From: Cellulomonas fengjieae
Lineage (GTDB): Bacteria; Actinomycetota; Actinomycetes; Actinomycetales; Cellulomonadaceae
DNA length: 64,000 nucleotides
Direction of reading: 5' to 3'
NCBI RefSeq assembly: GCF_018388465.1
Contig: NZ_CP074404.1
Location: 2,728,001-2,792,000 of the forward strand
The stretch's first letter is position 1. The number at the start of each line of letters is the position of its first letter. A model generated the notes under the pieces. It was not told the origin of the DNA and did not search any database. It was given only the letters and a program-made list of their open reading frames with translations. Position numbers and translations under genes: made by a program. Positions 8,720-17,492 of the stretch are shown here, in pieces.

Positions 8720-8793
8720 TAGCGGGGGCAGGATTTGAACCTGCGACCTCTGGGTTATGAGCCCAGCGAGCTACCGAGCTGCTCCACCCCGCG
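8720..8793 (-). tRNA. initiator tRNA-Met (anticodon CAU)
   Basis: A 74-nt cloverleaf: acceptor CGCGGGG/CCCCGC, anticodon arm with loop CUCAUAA, and T-loop TTCAAAT between GCAGG and CCTGC. The first base C1 does not pair with U72 and the anticodon stem carries three consecutive G:C pairs (GGG/CCC); both are identity elements of initiator tRNA. The CCA end is not encoded. The gene stands alone with its own promoter and downstream hairpin. Confidence 0.95.
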
Positions 8794-8804
8794 TCGGTGA
8801 GTAC

Positions 8805-8833
8805 AACTTACCCCACCCCTGGAGGGGGGCCAA
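8805..8833 (-). promoter_or_regulatory. promoter of the initiator tRNA gene
   Basis: On the minus strand TTGGCC (8828-8833) and TAAGTT (8805-8810) are spaced by exactly 17 bases, and the predicted start of transcription falls about 5 bases before the mature tRNA end. This is a housekeeping sigma-70-type promoter. Confidence 0.7.
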
Positions 8834-8844
8834 ATCGCAGGCAC

Positions 8845-8881
8845 CCGGCCGGTGGTGGTGTGCGTCACCCCCACCGGCCGG
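8845..8881 (-). terminator. terminator hairpin of the UPF0182 gene
   Basis: CCGGCCGGTGG and CCACCGGCCGG are perfect 11-bp arms with a 15-base loop, beginning 8 bases after the UPF0182 stop on the minus strand and just before the tRNA promoter, so it insulates the tRNA gene. Confidence 0.7.
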
Positions 8882-8888
8882 ACCCGCG

Positions 8889-11870
8889 TCATTCAGCCAG
8901 TCGCGCCTCGGCGTCCAGGGCGGCCTGGATCGCCGTGTCGAGGCGCTTCTGCGCCTCGCCGTAGGTGGCGAAGTCGCCGGTCGCGAGGGCAGCCTGGCCC
9001 TCGGCGATGGCCTCCTTGGCCTGCTGCAGCGCGCGGTCCAGGTCGGCGCGCGCCGTCGTGTCCGTCCCGGTGCCCGCGCCCGGGTCGGCCGGTGCGGCGG
9101 GGGTGTCGGTCGGCGTGTCCGTCGGTTCCTGCGTCGGCGGGGTCTCCGCGTCCGGATCGGTTCCGGCGTCACCGGCATCGGCACCCGAGTCGCCCCCGAA
9201 CACCTGGTCCAGGGCACCGTCGAGGGTGTCCGCGAACCCGATGTCGTCACCGAAGGCCACGAGCACGCGCTGCAGCAGCGGGAACGTGGTGCCGGAGCGT
9301 GCCTGCACGTAGACCGGCTGCACGTACAGCAGGCCGCCGCCCATGGGCAGGGTCAGCAGGTTGCCGCGGACCACCTGCGAGTCGCCACGGCCGAGGATGT
9401 TGAGCTCGTTGGACACGTCCGGGTCGGCGACGAAGTTGTTGTTCACCTGACCCGGCCCGGGCACCGTCGAGTCGCGCGGCAGCTCGAGCAGGCGCATCTT
9501 GCCGTAGTCCTCGGACACCTTCCCGTCCTCGTTGCCCGCCTCGGCGTCCACCGCCAGGTAGCCGGTGAGCACGTTGCGCGCGTTGGTACCCGTCGGGATG
9601 AACGACGACATCAGCGAGAAGCTGGCCTCGTCCTGGTCGGGCATCCGCAGCGTGAGGTAGTACGGCGGCTGCGGGACGGCGACCTCGCTGGTCGGGTCGT
9701 TCGGGTTGGCCCAGAAGTCGTTGCCGGAGAAGAACTGGCCGGCGTCGGTGACGTGGTACCGGGCGAGCAGGTTGCGCTGCACCTTGAACAGGTCCTCGGG
9801 GTAGCGCAGGTGGCTCATCAGGGCGCCGTCGATCTCGGACATCGGCTCGAGCGACGACGGGAACACCGAGTCCCACGCCCGCAGGATGGGGTCCTCGGCG
9901 TCCCACGCGTACAGCGTCACGGACCCGTCGTAGGCGTCGACCGTGGCCTTCACCGAGTTGCGGATGTAGTTCACGGTCTTCGGCTGGAGCGCCTCGACCG
10001 TCTCCGACGTCGCGGTCAGGGAGTCCGTCGTCGCGTCGTCGAGCGAGCGGGTCGCGGCGTACGGGTACTGGTCGGACGTCGTGTAGCCGTCGACGATCCA
10101 GACGACCTTCTCGTTCACCACGGCCGGGTAGGCGCGACCGTCGAGCGTCAGGTACGGCGCCACCTTCTGCACCCGGTCACGCGGGTCGCGGTCGTAGAGG
10201 ATCTGCGACTCGCTGGTCACGCGCTCCGAGAACAGGATCTGCTCGGAGCCGAACTTCAGCGCGTACAGGAGCTTGGCCAGCGGGTTGCCGATCGAGGGTC
10301 CCGCCGACACCTCCTGCGTGGGGAACGTGCTGTTCACCGCGCCCTCGGAGTCGTCGGCCGGGTAGTCCAGCTCCCACGGCGTGGCGTCCTCCGGCGCACC
10401 GACGATCGAGTACGCCGGGGCCTTCGGGCTGAAGTAGATGCGCGGCTCGTACGGGCCCATCTGGCCGGTCGACGGGATGCCCTGCTCCCAGAACGCCGGG
10501 GCGCCCCGTCCCGCCGTCGTGTTGCCGTAGGCCGCGACCACGCCGTACCCGTGCGTGTAGACGGTGGCGTCGTTGGTCCAGTTGCGCTGCTGCGCGTCCA
10601 GGCCGTCGAGCGACAGCTCGCGCACGGCGATGACCGTGTCGCGGCTCTCCCCGTCGATCTCGTACCGGTCCACCGACAGGGAGTCGGGGAAGTCGTAGAA
10701 CGCGCGGATCTGCTCGAGCTGCTTGAACGACGGGCTGACGATCTGGGGGTCGAGCAGGCGGATCGAGGCCGTGGTGTCGGCGTCGGCGCGCAGCGCGCCG
10801 GCCTCGGCGGTGACCTCGGCGTCGTAGGCGGTCTTCTCGACGTCCGTGAGGTCGTAGGCGTCGAGGGTCGCGTCGATGTTGCGCTTGATGTACTCCGCCT
10901 CGGCGTCCTGCTGGTTCGGCTGCACCTGGAAGCGCTGGACGATCGCCGGGTAGATGCCGCCGACCGCGATCGCGGCCACGACCATGAGCCCGACGCCGAT
11001 GGCCGGAAGGCGCCAGTTGCCACGGATCGCGGTGACGATGAACATCACCGCGACGAAGATCGCGATGCCCGCCAGGATCGCCTTCGACGGGATGACCGCG
11101 TGCACGTCGGTGAACGACGCACCGACGAACTTCTCCCCCGACTTGGTCAGGATCGAGTACCGGTCCAGCCAGTAGCTCGAGGCGATGAGCAGCATCAGCA
11201 CGGCCGCGATCAGCGACAGCTGCACCCGGGCGGCCCGGGTGGTGCGGGGCGCACCCCCGCGCTGGCCGCCGACCCGCAGGCCGCCGTACAGGTACTGGGT
11301 GGCCACGGCGCCGATGCCGGCGAGCACGACGACCGCGGTGAGGAACGAGACCACGAACCGCAGGCCGGGCAGCGTGAACAGGTAGAAGCCCAGGTCGATG
11401 CCGTACTGCGGGTCGGTCTCGCCGACGGACTTGCCGTGCATCCACAGCTGGACCGTCTGCCACTGCTGCGACGCGGCGGCGCCGGCGAACAGGCCGAGGA
11501 CGGCCGGCCCGACGATCATGACCAGGCGACGCAGCGGCTCGATGGCCTCGCGGTACTGGTCGAGGTTCGCCTGCTCCTGGGTGGACGGCGCGTACACCGG
11601 CCGCGACCGGTAGCCGAAGTTCAGGCTCCAGAAGACCGCACCGGCCATGACGAGGAACCCGGCGACGAACAGCGCCGCCCGGGTGAGCCACTCGGTGCGG
11701 ATGACGTCGGTGAACCCCAGCTGCTGGAACCAGAGCACCTCCGTCCACACCTGGGCGAGGAGCAGGACGGCGACGACCAGCACCCCGAGGACGACGAGCG
11801 TGGGGGCGAGTGCTCCGCGTCGGCGGGGGCGAGCCGGGCTCGGGCGGGGCGGCGGGCTTCCGAAAGTCAC
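8889..11870 (-). CDS. UPF0182 family large membrane protein
   Basis: 993 residues. After a Pro/Arg-rich cytoplasmic start there are about seven membrane helices in the first 340 residues, beginning with LAPTLVVLGVLVVAVLLLAQ (about 20-40) and followed by VWTEVLWFQQLGFTDVIRTE, a hallmark of the COG1615/UPF0182 family (M. tuberculosis homologue Rv3193c). The remaining 600 residues are a large extracellular domain, ending in a disordered Asp/Thr/Pro-rich tract (about 900-955) and a C-terminal helix. The family is widespread in actinobacteria but its function is not established. It heads the conserved block shared with mycobacteria. Confidence 0.95.
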   Translation of the reverse strand: MTFGSPPPRPSPARPRRRGALAPTLVVLGVLVVAVLLLAQVWTEVLWFQQLGFTDVIRTEWLTRAALFVAGFLVMAGAVFWSLNFGYRSRPVYAPSTQEQANLDQYREAIEPLRRLVMIVGPAVLGLFAGAAASQQWQTVQLWMHGKSVGETDPQYGIDLGFYLFTLPGLRFVVSFLTAVVVLAGIGAVATQYLYGGLRVGGQRGGAPRTTRAARVQLSLIAAVLMLLIASSYWLDRYSILTKSGEKFVGASFTDVHAVIPSKAILAGIAIFVAVMFIVTAIRGNWRLPAIGVGLMVVAAIAVGGIYPAIVQRFQVQPNQQDAEAEYIKRNIDATLDAYDLTDVEKTAYDAEVTAEAGALRADADTTASIRLLDPQIVSPSFKQLEQIRAFYDFPDSLSVDRYEIDGESRDTVIAVRELSLDGLDAQQRNWTNDATVYTHGYGVVAAYGNTTAGRGAPAFWEQGIPSTGQMGPYEPRIYFSPKAPAYSIVGAPEDATPWELDYPADDSEGAVNSTFPTQEVSAGPSIGNPLAKLLYALKFGSEQILFSERVTSESQILYDRDPRDRVQKVAPYLTLDGRAYPAVVNEKVVWIVDGYTTSDQYPYAATRSLDDATTDSLTATSETVEALQPKTVNYIRNSVKATVDAYDGSVTLYAWDAEDPILRAWDSVFPSSLEPMSEIDGALMSHLRYPEDLFKVQRNLLARYHVTDAGQFFSGNDFWANPNDPTSEVAVPQPPYYLTLRMPDQDEASFSLMSSFIPTGTNARNVLTGYLAVDAEAGNEDGKVSEDYGKMRLLELPRDSTVPGPGQVNNNFVADPDVSNELNILGRGDSQVVRGNLLTLPMGGGLLYVQPVYVQARSGTTFPLLQRVLVAFGDDIGFADTLDGALDQVFGGDSGADAGDAGTDPDAETPPTQEPTDTPTDTPAAPADPGAGTGTDTTARADLDRALQQAKEAIAEGQAALATGDFATYGEAQKRLDTAIQAALDAEARLAE

Positions 11871-12009
11871 GGCGGGGCAGTCCTCGTCATCGGCAACAGG
11901 TGAGACACATCGGCACGGTCATGGACCGTGCGAGCGACGCGCGACAGGCACGTATCACTCGCACTCAGAACGCGCCGGTCGAGGCACAGGTTCCCACACG
12001 GATGCGACC

Positions 12010-12564
12010 ATGAACCCTGTGAGTGCACCCACCCCTGACCTGGCCGCGCTGGCCGACTCCGTCCGCGAGATCGAGCATCACGTCGCCGAAGCCGGTTGGG
12101 ACGGCCCGGTGCGCGTCTTCGCGCTCGTCCGCACCCAGGAGATGCTGCGCACCGAGCCCGGCCTGGCTGCGCAGCTCGACGAGTCGGTCCTGGAAGCCGC
12201 CCGGTCCCAGCCGTGGCACCTGACGTCGATCGAGCAGGAGGACCTGCCGGCCGCACCCGACCTCGAGACGCTGCTCGCGGGCCTGTCGTGGCCGTCGACC
12301 GTCGACGGCATGGCCGTCACCGTGGAGCGCGTGGTCCTGCCGCCCGCCGCCGAGGAGGAGATGCCGCAGGACACCGACGCCGCGCTCGACTACCTGCTGT
12401 CGCACCCGGAGCGCCAGGACGTCCGGCTGGTCGTCGGTGCGCTGCGCGGCGGCCCGTCGTGGTGCGCGGTGCGCACCCGCGCCAACGACGCCGACGACCA
12501 GGTCGGCCAGGGCGCCGACCTGGTGCCCGGGCTCGTCGCCGCGGTGCGCTCGACCCTCGACTAG
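12010..12564 (+). CDS. PPA1309 family protein
   Basis: 184 residues; ATG at 12010 is chosen, with a GTG three codons later as alternative. The sequence (LADSVREIEHHVAEAGWDGP, RVFALVRTQEM, later LEEEMPQD-like acidic loop and DVRLVVGALRGGPSWCAVR) matches the actinobacterial PPA1309 family, soluble proteins of unknown function. It overlaps the convergent YlbL gene by its stop: the two genes share CTAG at 12561-12564. In actinobacteria this family commonly sits beside UPF0182 and ylbL, as here. Confidence 0.85.
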   Translation: MNPVSAPTPDLAALADSVREIEHHVAEAGWDGPVRVFALVRTQEMLRTEPGLAAQLDESVLEAARSQPWHLTSIEQEDLPAAPDLETLLAGLSWPSTVDGMAVTVERVVLPPAAEEEMPQDTDAALDYLLSHPERQDVRLVVGALRGGPSWCAVRTRANDADDQVGQGADLVPGLVAAVRSTLD

Positions 12565-13718
12565 GTCGACCGGCTCGACTGGCAGCTCGGCAGGTCCTCG
12601 GTCGTCCCCGCGCCGATCGCGACGACGGTCTCGCGCGCCTCGTGCAGGGTCTCGACCGGGACCACGCGCAGGCCGTCCGGGACGTGCCCGACGACCTCCG
12701 GGCAGTTGTCGGCGGGGGCCAGGAACCAGGTGGCGCCGTCCCGGGCCGCACCGGCGAGCTTCTGCCGGATGCCGCCGATGGGCCCGACCTCGCCCGTGAC
12801 GTCGATGGTCCCGGTGCCGGCGATGTGCTCGCCGGCGGCCTCGTCCTCGGGCGTCATCTTGTCGATGATCCCGAGCGCGAACATGGTCCCCGCGCTCGGG
12901 CCGCCGATGTCGTCGATGCTGATCGAGATGTCGACCGGCATGTCGAACGTCGGGTCGATGAACACCCCGATCTGCGCCTTGCCGTCGTCCCTCGTGCCGG
13001 TGACGATCGGGATGTCGAGCGCCTGCCCGTGCCGCCGCACCGTGAGCGTCACGGTGGTCCCGGGCTCGACGCGCTCGAGCTGCGTGATGAGCCCCTGGTA
13101 GTCGGGCACGGGGGCCCCGTCGAGGGCGACGATGACGTCCCCCTCCTCCACCTTGCCCTCGGCGTCCGTCCCCTCGACGGCCCCGGCGACGACGAGGGTC
13201 GCGGGAACCTCGTAGCCGAGCTCGGTGAGCGCCGCGACGGCGGCGTTCTCCTGCGACGAGACCATCTCCGCGGTGTTCGACTCGTCGATCTCGTCCTGCG
13301 TGCGGTCCGGCGGGTAGAGCAGCTCGACGGGCTGCACCACCGCATCGGGAGAGAACCAACCCTCCAGGACGCCGACGACGCTGGAGGGGAAGCCCGGTCC
13401 GCCCGTGCCGGACACCGTGGTCAGGCGGAGCTCGCCCGTGGCGTCGAACGTCTCGGCGCCCTCGATCTGGATCAGGGGCGTGCCGTCGTGCTCGCCCAGC
13501 ACGTCCCGCGTCGGCCCGGGGCTGCTGACCGCGTACGGCACGGGCATGACGGCGAGGACGGCGACCAGCACCGCCGTGGACAGCAGCCCGACGGACAGGG
13601 TGAGCGACCGCGGGCTGACGCGGTCGGGCGCGCCGAAGGGCGCGTCGACGTCGGACGGGAGCGAGGGCTGGTCGAGCACGCCCACATCATCCCCCGGCAC
13701 GGCGGGGTCGGCCGTCAC
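12561..13718 (-). CDS. YlbL-type PDZ / Lon-like (S16) membrane protease
   Basis: 385 residues if started at the GTG that overlaps the upstream stop (GTGA, with AGGAAG upstream); GTGs at 13685 or 13679 are shorter alternatives. One membrane anchor spans about residues 39-60. A PDZ domain follows (VEEGDVIVALDGAPVPDY), then a Lon-type proteolytic domain with Ser in GGPSAGTMFALGI and a downstream Lys (around GGIRQKLAGAARDGA) as the Ser-Lys dyad. No AAA+ domain is present. M. tuberculosis Rv3194c is the homologue; the B. subtilis relative YlbL is a protease linked to cell-division checkpoint control. The substrate here is unknown. Confidence 0.92.
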   Translation of the reverse strand: MTADPAVPGDDVGVLDQPSLPSDVDAPFGAPDRVSPRSLTLSVGLLSTAVLVAVLAVMPVPYAVSSPGPTRDVLGEHDGTPLIQIEGAETFDATGELRLTTVSGTGGPGFPSSVVGVLEGWFSPDAVVQPVELLYPPDRTQDEIDESNTAEMVSSQENAAVAALTELGYEVPATLVVAGAVEGTDAEGKVEEGDVIVALDGAPVPDYQGLITQLERVEPGTTVTLTVRRHGQALDIPIVTGTRDDGKAQIGVFIDPTFDMPVDISISIDDIGGPSAGTMFALGIIDKMTPEDEAAGEHIAGTGTIDVTGEVGPIGGIRQKLAGAARDGATWFLAPADNCPEVVGHVPDGLRVVPVETLHEARETVVAIGAGTTEDLPSCQSSRST

Positions 13719-14788
13719 GGCCGCTTCCTGGACCGTGCCTGGCGCCACACGGCCGCGGTGCCGATGACCGCGACCGCCGCCCCGGCGGCACCCAGCGCCG
13801 CCACGTCGCGCGACGCGACCCGCCGCCCCGCCACCGCCAGGCGGCCCTGGACGCCCTCGAGCAGCACGTCCAGGCACGCGGCGCTGGACCAGCGCGGCTC
13901 CCACCCGGCCTCGCGCAGCCGGTCGGACGCGACCGTCCAGGGGTAGACGACGTACGCGAGCTCCGACGCGGGCGCGGGGAGGGCGCCGACGCGGTGGAGC
14001 CGCTCCGCGGTGCCGAACGCCGTCGCGGCGGCCAGCTCGATCCGGCGCATGCCCGCGGCCGCCTCGACCTCGGCCGGCTCGAGCACGTCGTCCGCTCCGA
14101 CGGTGAGCACGCCGGACAGCCGCTCCTCCACCGCGAACCGGGCGGCGGCGGCGAGGTCCTCGACGTGCACGAACTGCCACTGCCGGGCGGCACCGCGCAC
14201 GGTGAGCAGGCGCGGCGCCTCGAAGTGCCGGGTGACGAACGTGTCGATGCCCGGCCCGACGACCGCGGCGGGTCGCAGCACCGTCACGAGCGGCGACCTG
14301 CGACGGCGGCCACGCTCGAGCACCGCCTCGGCCGCCACCAGGTCGCCCACCAGGCCGTCGCGCGGCACCTCGTCGGCACGCGGGAGCGGGTCGTCGTCGT
14401 GGATCACGGGACGGTCGGGCCAGGCCCCGTGCACGACTGCGGAGCCGATGGCCACCACGTGTCTCGTCCCGACCGCGCGCGCGGCGGCCAGGACCCGCTG
14501 CGTGTGCGCGACGATCGTCGCCTCGCTCTCCCGGCCGGGCTTGCCCGACGCCCCGGCGAGGTCGGCCTCGTGCGTCACGAGCACGACGACACCGGCCCCC
14601 TCGAGCGCGTCCTGCGGACGTCGCGCGGGGAGCTCGGCGACCGTCCGCACCCCCGTGCCCCACGCGGTCGCGACCGCGGCGGCGACGGGTCCGCGGCCGA
14701 CCACGACGACGTCGTCGTCGCTCGTCCGCGCCGCCGACGCGCCGAGCGGACGCGCGCTGCGCCCTGAGCGAATCTGCCCGCCCACCAT
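13715..14788 (-). CDS. NAD-dependent epimerase/dehydratase-like protein (atypical SDR)
   Basis: 357 residues from the ATG at 14788, preceded by a G-rich ribosome site. A Rossmann-type start ([20 protein letters not shown]) is followed by atypical extended-SDR signatures: VVAIGSAVVHG, VLRPAAVVGPG and WQFVHVEDLAAAARFAVEE. The usual GxxGxxG is GRGPVAAA, and the catalytic YxxxK is not obvious, so it may bind NAD(P) without normal redox chemistry. A C-terminal hydrophobic helix (AALGAAGAAVAVIGTAAVW) may attach it to the membrane. It is directly upstream of, and overlaps, the YlbL gene, so they are co-expressed. Confidence 0.8.
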   Translation of the reverse strand: MVGGQIRSGRSARPLGASAARTSDDDVVVVGRGPVAAAVATAWGTGVRTVAELPARRPQDALEGAGVVVLVTHEADLAGASGKPGRESEATIVAHTQRVLAAARAVGTRHVVAIGSAVVHGAWPDRPVIHDDDPLPRADEVPRDGLVGDLVAAEAVLERGRRRRSPLVTVLRPAAVVGPGIDTFVTRHFEAPRLLTVRGAARQWQFVHVEDLAAAARFAVEERLSGVLTVGADDVLEPAEVEAAAGMRRIELAAATAFGTAERLHRVGALPAPASELAYVVYPWTVASDRLREAGWEPRWSSAACLDVLLEGVQGRLAVAGRRVASRDVAALGAAGAAVAVIGTAAVWRQARSRKRP

Positions 14789-14852
14789 CCCCCGTCCCGG
14801 TGCCACGCAGTTACCGTGTTCGCAGCCCGCCCTATCGTCGCAGGAGGTCCAC

Positions 14853-16253
14853 GTGAGCCCCGACAACTCCGCCGTACCGGGAGCCGATGGTGGCATGCCC
14901 GCGTGGGAGCAGGTGATGCGCGCGATGCTGGGTGACGGCGCCGACGAGGCCATCCGTGAGCTGCAGGAACGGGGCTTCGACCCCGACGCGATGGCCGCCG
15001 CGTCCGGCCTGCCCAACGACCCCGCGGTCCTCCAGCAGGTGTTCGCGCAGGTGCAGGCCATGCTGGCCGCGTCGGGCGACGATCCCGTGAACTGGCAGAT
15101 GGCCCACGACCTGGCGCGTCAGCAGGCCGCCGCCGGCGGCGACCCGTCGCTGACCGCGGCGCAGACGCGGCAGGTGCTCGACGCGCTCGGCGTCGCCGAG
15201 CTGTGGCTCGACGCCGCCACCGACCTTCCGCCGTCCACCGGGACCCCGCGTGCGTGGAGCCGGGCCGAGTGGGTCGAGGCGACCCTGCCCGCCTGGCGCA
15301 CGCTGACCGAGCCGGTGGCCAGCTCGCTGTCGTCCGCGCTCGTCGGCGCCCTGGGCGGCGCCCTGCCCGACGAGTCGCCCGAGGGGTTCGGTCTGCCGGG
15401 CGGCATCGAGCCGGCGCAGCTCCTGCGCCAGCTCGGCTCCGCGGTGTTCGGCATGCAGGTCGGCCAGGCCGCCGGCACGCTCGCGCACGAGGTGTTCGGC
15501 ACCACCGACATCGGGCTCCCGCTCCTCGACCGCCCCGCCCCCGCGCTGGTCGCCGCCAACGTCGACGCCTTCGCGGAAGGTCTCGATGCGCCCGTGGACG
15601 AGGTGCGGCTGTTCCTGGCTCTGCGCGAGGCGGCCGCCACGCGCCTGTTCACCCACGTCCCCTGGCTCCGCGCCCACCTGCTGTCCACGGTCGAGGCCTA
15701 CGCGCGCGGGATCACGATCGACGCGGAGCAGCTCGAGGAGGCCGTGCGCTCCGTCGACGTGACGGACACCGCCGCCCTGCAGCAGGCACTCTCCGGCGGG
15801 GTGTTCGCGCCGCACACCACGGCCGCGCAGAAGGCCGCGCTCGAGCGCCTGGAGACCGCGCTCGCGCTCGTCGAGGGCTGGGTCGACGAGGTCACCGCGA
15901 CCGCGGCGCTCCCCCACCTGCCGCACACGATGGCCCTGCGCGAGATGATCCGCAGGCGCCGTGCCGCCGGTGGTCCGGCGGAGCAGACGTTCGCGAACCT
16001 GGTCGGCCTCGAGCTGCGACCCCGCCGGCTGCGCGACGCCGCGGCGCTGTGGGCACAGATCACCCGGGACAACGGTGCGACCGGACGCGACGCCGTGTGG
16101 GACCACCCCGACCTGCTGCCGAGCACCGAGGACCTCGACGACCCGGCCGGTTACGCGGCACGTCGGGCGACCGCGGTGGACGACGCCGCCGAGGTGGACC
16201 GGGCGCTGGCCGAGATCCTCGGCGACGACCCGGACGCCGGCCCCACAGCCTGA
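14853..16253 (+). CDS. DUF2342 family protein (annotated as zinc-dependent metalloprotease / putative hydrolase)
   Basis: 466 residues from GTG at 14853 with AGGAGG 5 bases before it. An acidic helical N-terminus is followed by the characteristic segments AWSRAEWVEATLPAWR, FGMQVGQAAGTLAHEVFG and LREAAATRLFTHVPWLRAHL of the actinobacterial DUF2342 family (homologue of M. tuberculosis Rv3195). The family is often called a zinc protease, but I see no HExxH; the conserved His residues in AHEV and FTHVPWL could bind metal. Its function is not established. It is divergent from the SDR-like gene. Confidence 0.85.
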   Translation: MSPDNSAVPGADGGMPAWEQVMRAMLGDGADEAIRELQERGFDPDAMAAASGLPNDPAVLQQVFAQVQAMLAASGDDPVNWQMAHDLARQQAAAGGDPSLTAAQTRQVLDALGVAELWLDAATDLPPSTGTPRAWSRAEWVEATLPAWRTLTEPVASSLSSALVGALGGALPDESPEGFGLPGGIEPAQLLRQLGSAVFGMQVGQAAGTLAHEVFGTTDIGLPLLDRPAPALVAANVDAFAEGLDAPVDEVRLFLALREAAATRLFTHVPWLRAHLLSTVEAYARGITIDAEQLEEAVRSVDVTDTAALQQALSGGVFAPHTTAAQKAALERLETALALVEGWVDEVTATAALPHLPHTMALREMIRRRRAAGGPAEQTFANLVGLELRPRRLRDAAALWAQITRDNGATGRDAVWDHPDLLPSTEDLDDPAGYAARRATAVDDAAEVDRALAEILGDDPDAGPTA

Positions 16254-16296
16254 CCCGACCAGCCGGCCGCGGCCGACGGGCCTGCGGCGTGGACGC

Positions 16297-17007
16297 TCAG
16301 CGCCTGCCGTCGTCCCCGAGGTCGTCGAGCTCGAGATCCTCGGCCACCTCGACGACCTGCACCTCGTCGAGCTCGTCCACCTCGTCGGCCAGCACGTCGT
16401 CCAGCACGTCGTCCAGCACGTCGTCCGGCTCCGCCAGCGCACCGCCGTCGACGTCGCCCACGCCGTCCTCGGCTCCCCCGGCCGGGGCCTCCTGACCTCG
16501 TTCCGCCGCGTACGCGTACCCCTCGAGGAAGCCGCGTGCGCGCTGGGTGCGCGGATAGGCCTCGAGCACGGCCCAGAACTCGGGCCCGTGCCCGGCGTGC
16601 AGCAGGTGCGCGAGCTCGTGCAGCAGCACGTAGTCGAGCACCCACCGCGGCATGCCACGCACGCGGTCGGAGATCCGGATCGTCCCGTCGGACGGCGTGC
16701 AGGACCCCCACCGCCGGCCCTGGTTGGTGGACCACCGGACCGTCGTCGGCCGCGCCCGCCCGCCGAGGTACCTGGTGGAGAGCTCCGTGGCCCTCGACAT
16801 CAGCTCGTCGTCGGACGGCCGACGGCGGCGCTCCTGGGTGGCCAGCCGCGTCAGCATCCGACGCACCCACTCGCGTTCCTGGGCACGCGTGAACCGTGCG
16901 GGGATGGCCACGATGGTGCGGTCGCCCTCGCGCCAGGCCGTCACCGTGCGCACGCGTTTGCGCGATCGGCGGATCTCGACCTGTGACAGGTCCTGCGGGG
17001 GCTGCAC
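16297..17007 (-). CDS. YgjP-like (DUF45) zinc metallopeptidase with acidic tail
   Basis: 236 residues. The catalytic site is HELAHLLH (His130, Glu131, His134) with a third ligand at His140 in GHGPEFW, the pattern of the YgjP/DUF45 family. The preceding RRWGSCTPSDGTIRIS is the family's substrate-cleft motif. The last 70 residues are a highly acidic, low-complexity tail encoded partly by three perfect 12-base repeats, which is unusual for the family. It is a cytosolic peptidase of unknown substrate, convergent with the DUF2342 gene. Confidence 0.88.
   Translation of the reverse strand: MQPPQDLSQVEIRRSRKRVRTVTAWREGDRTIVAIPARFTRAQEREWVRRMLTRLATQERRRRPSDDELMSRATELSTRYLGGRARPTTVRWSTNQGRRWGSCTPSDGTIRISDRVRGMPRWVLDYVLLHELAHLLHAGHGPEFWAVLEAYPRTQRARGFLEGYAYAAERGQEAPAGGAEDGVGDVDGGALAEPDDVLDDVLDDVLADEVDELDEVQVVEVAEDLELDDLGDDGRR
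16391..16426. repeat. three perfect tandem 12-base repeats
   Basis: AGCACGTCGTCC is repeated exactly three times in the 3' part of the YgjP-like gene, coding (on the minus strand) for the Asp-Asp-Val-Leu units of its acidic tail. Copy number could vary between strains without shifting the frame. Confidence 0.8.
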
Positions 17008-17199
17008 ACCGGAACGCTAGCGCCCCGCGTCCCCGGCCCCGGGTTCACCCGTCCGCACACGGCGAGTCCTGCACGATTCCGGGGGCTGTGGGCGTCTCGG
17101 CCACTACTGTGAAAGCCGCTCGGACGTGGCAGCACCACCACGCCCGGCCGCCGGCCGGCGGTTTCCCGGTCCGGTGCACGACACCGAGGGAGGACCCCC

Positions 17200-17358
17200 A
17201 TGGCCGAGACGTATGCAGGCGAGTTCTATTGCGTGAAGTGCAAGGAGAAGCGTGAGGCCGAGGGCGACGTCGTCATCTCGGAGTCCGGCCGCCGGATGGC
17301 CAAGGCCGTCTGCCCGGTCTGCGGGACGAAGCTGAACCGGATCCTCGGCAAGGCCTGA
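17200..17358 (+). CDS. small zinc-ribbon protein (DUF5679-like)
   Basis: 52 residues, ATG with a GAGGGAGG ribosome site about 8 bases upstream. Two CxxC knuckles, CVKC (11-14) and CPVC (38-41), form a compact zinc ribbon with Lys-rich surroundings. This small family is common in high-GC actinobacteria and its role is unknown; nucleic-acid or ribosome binding is a guess from charge. A probable -10 box TACTGT lies at about 17105, giving a leader of about 85 bases, and a terminator hairpin follows, so it is a single-gene transcript. Confidence 0.85.
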   Translation: MAETYAGEFYCVKCKEKREAEGDVVISESGRRMAKAVCPVCGTKLNRILGKA

Positions 17359-17377
17359 GCACCGCACGTACCGCCCG

Positions 17378-17405
17378 AGGGCATCGTCCACCCGGACGGT
17401 GCCCT
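17378..17405 (+). terminator. terminator hairpin after the zinc-ribbon gene
   Basis: AGGGCATCGTCC pairs with GGACGGTGCCCT (12 bp with one G:U) around a 4-base loop and is followed by TT. It starts 20 bases after the stop codon. Confidence 0.75.
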
Positions 17406-17492
17406 TTCGGCGTTCCTGGGGCTGTGGATGACCTGCGCGCGGCGTCGGCCGTGCTGCGAGAGTGACGCCGTCGTTCTCGGAAGGGGGCATCC

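Noticed and set aside
8757..11903. A 1,048-codon open frame on the plus strand, antisense to the UPF0182 gene
   Set aside because: It mirrors the codon structure of the real gene on the other strand, is rich in Arg/Val/Leu/Gly with no domain motif, and is expected in DNA this GC-rich.
16391..16426. Short tandem repeats considered as a CRISPR array
   Set aside because: The 12-base units have no spacers and lie inside a coding region; no cas genes are present.
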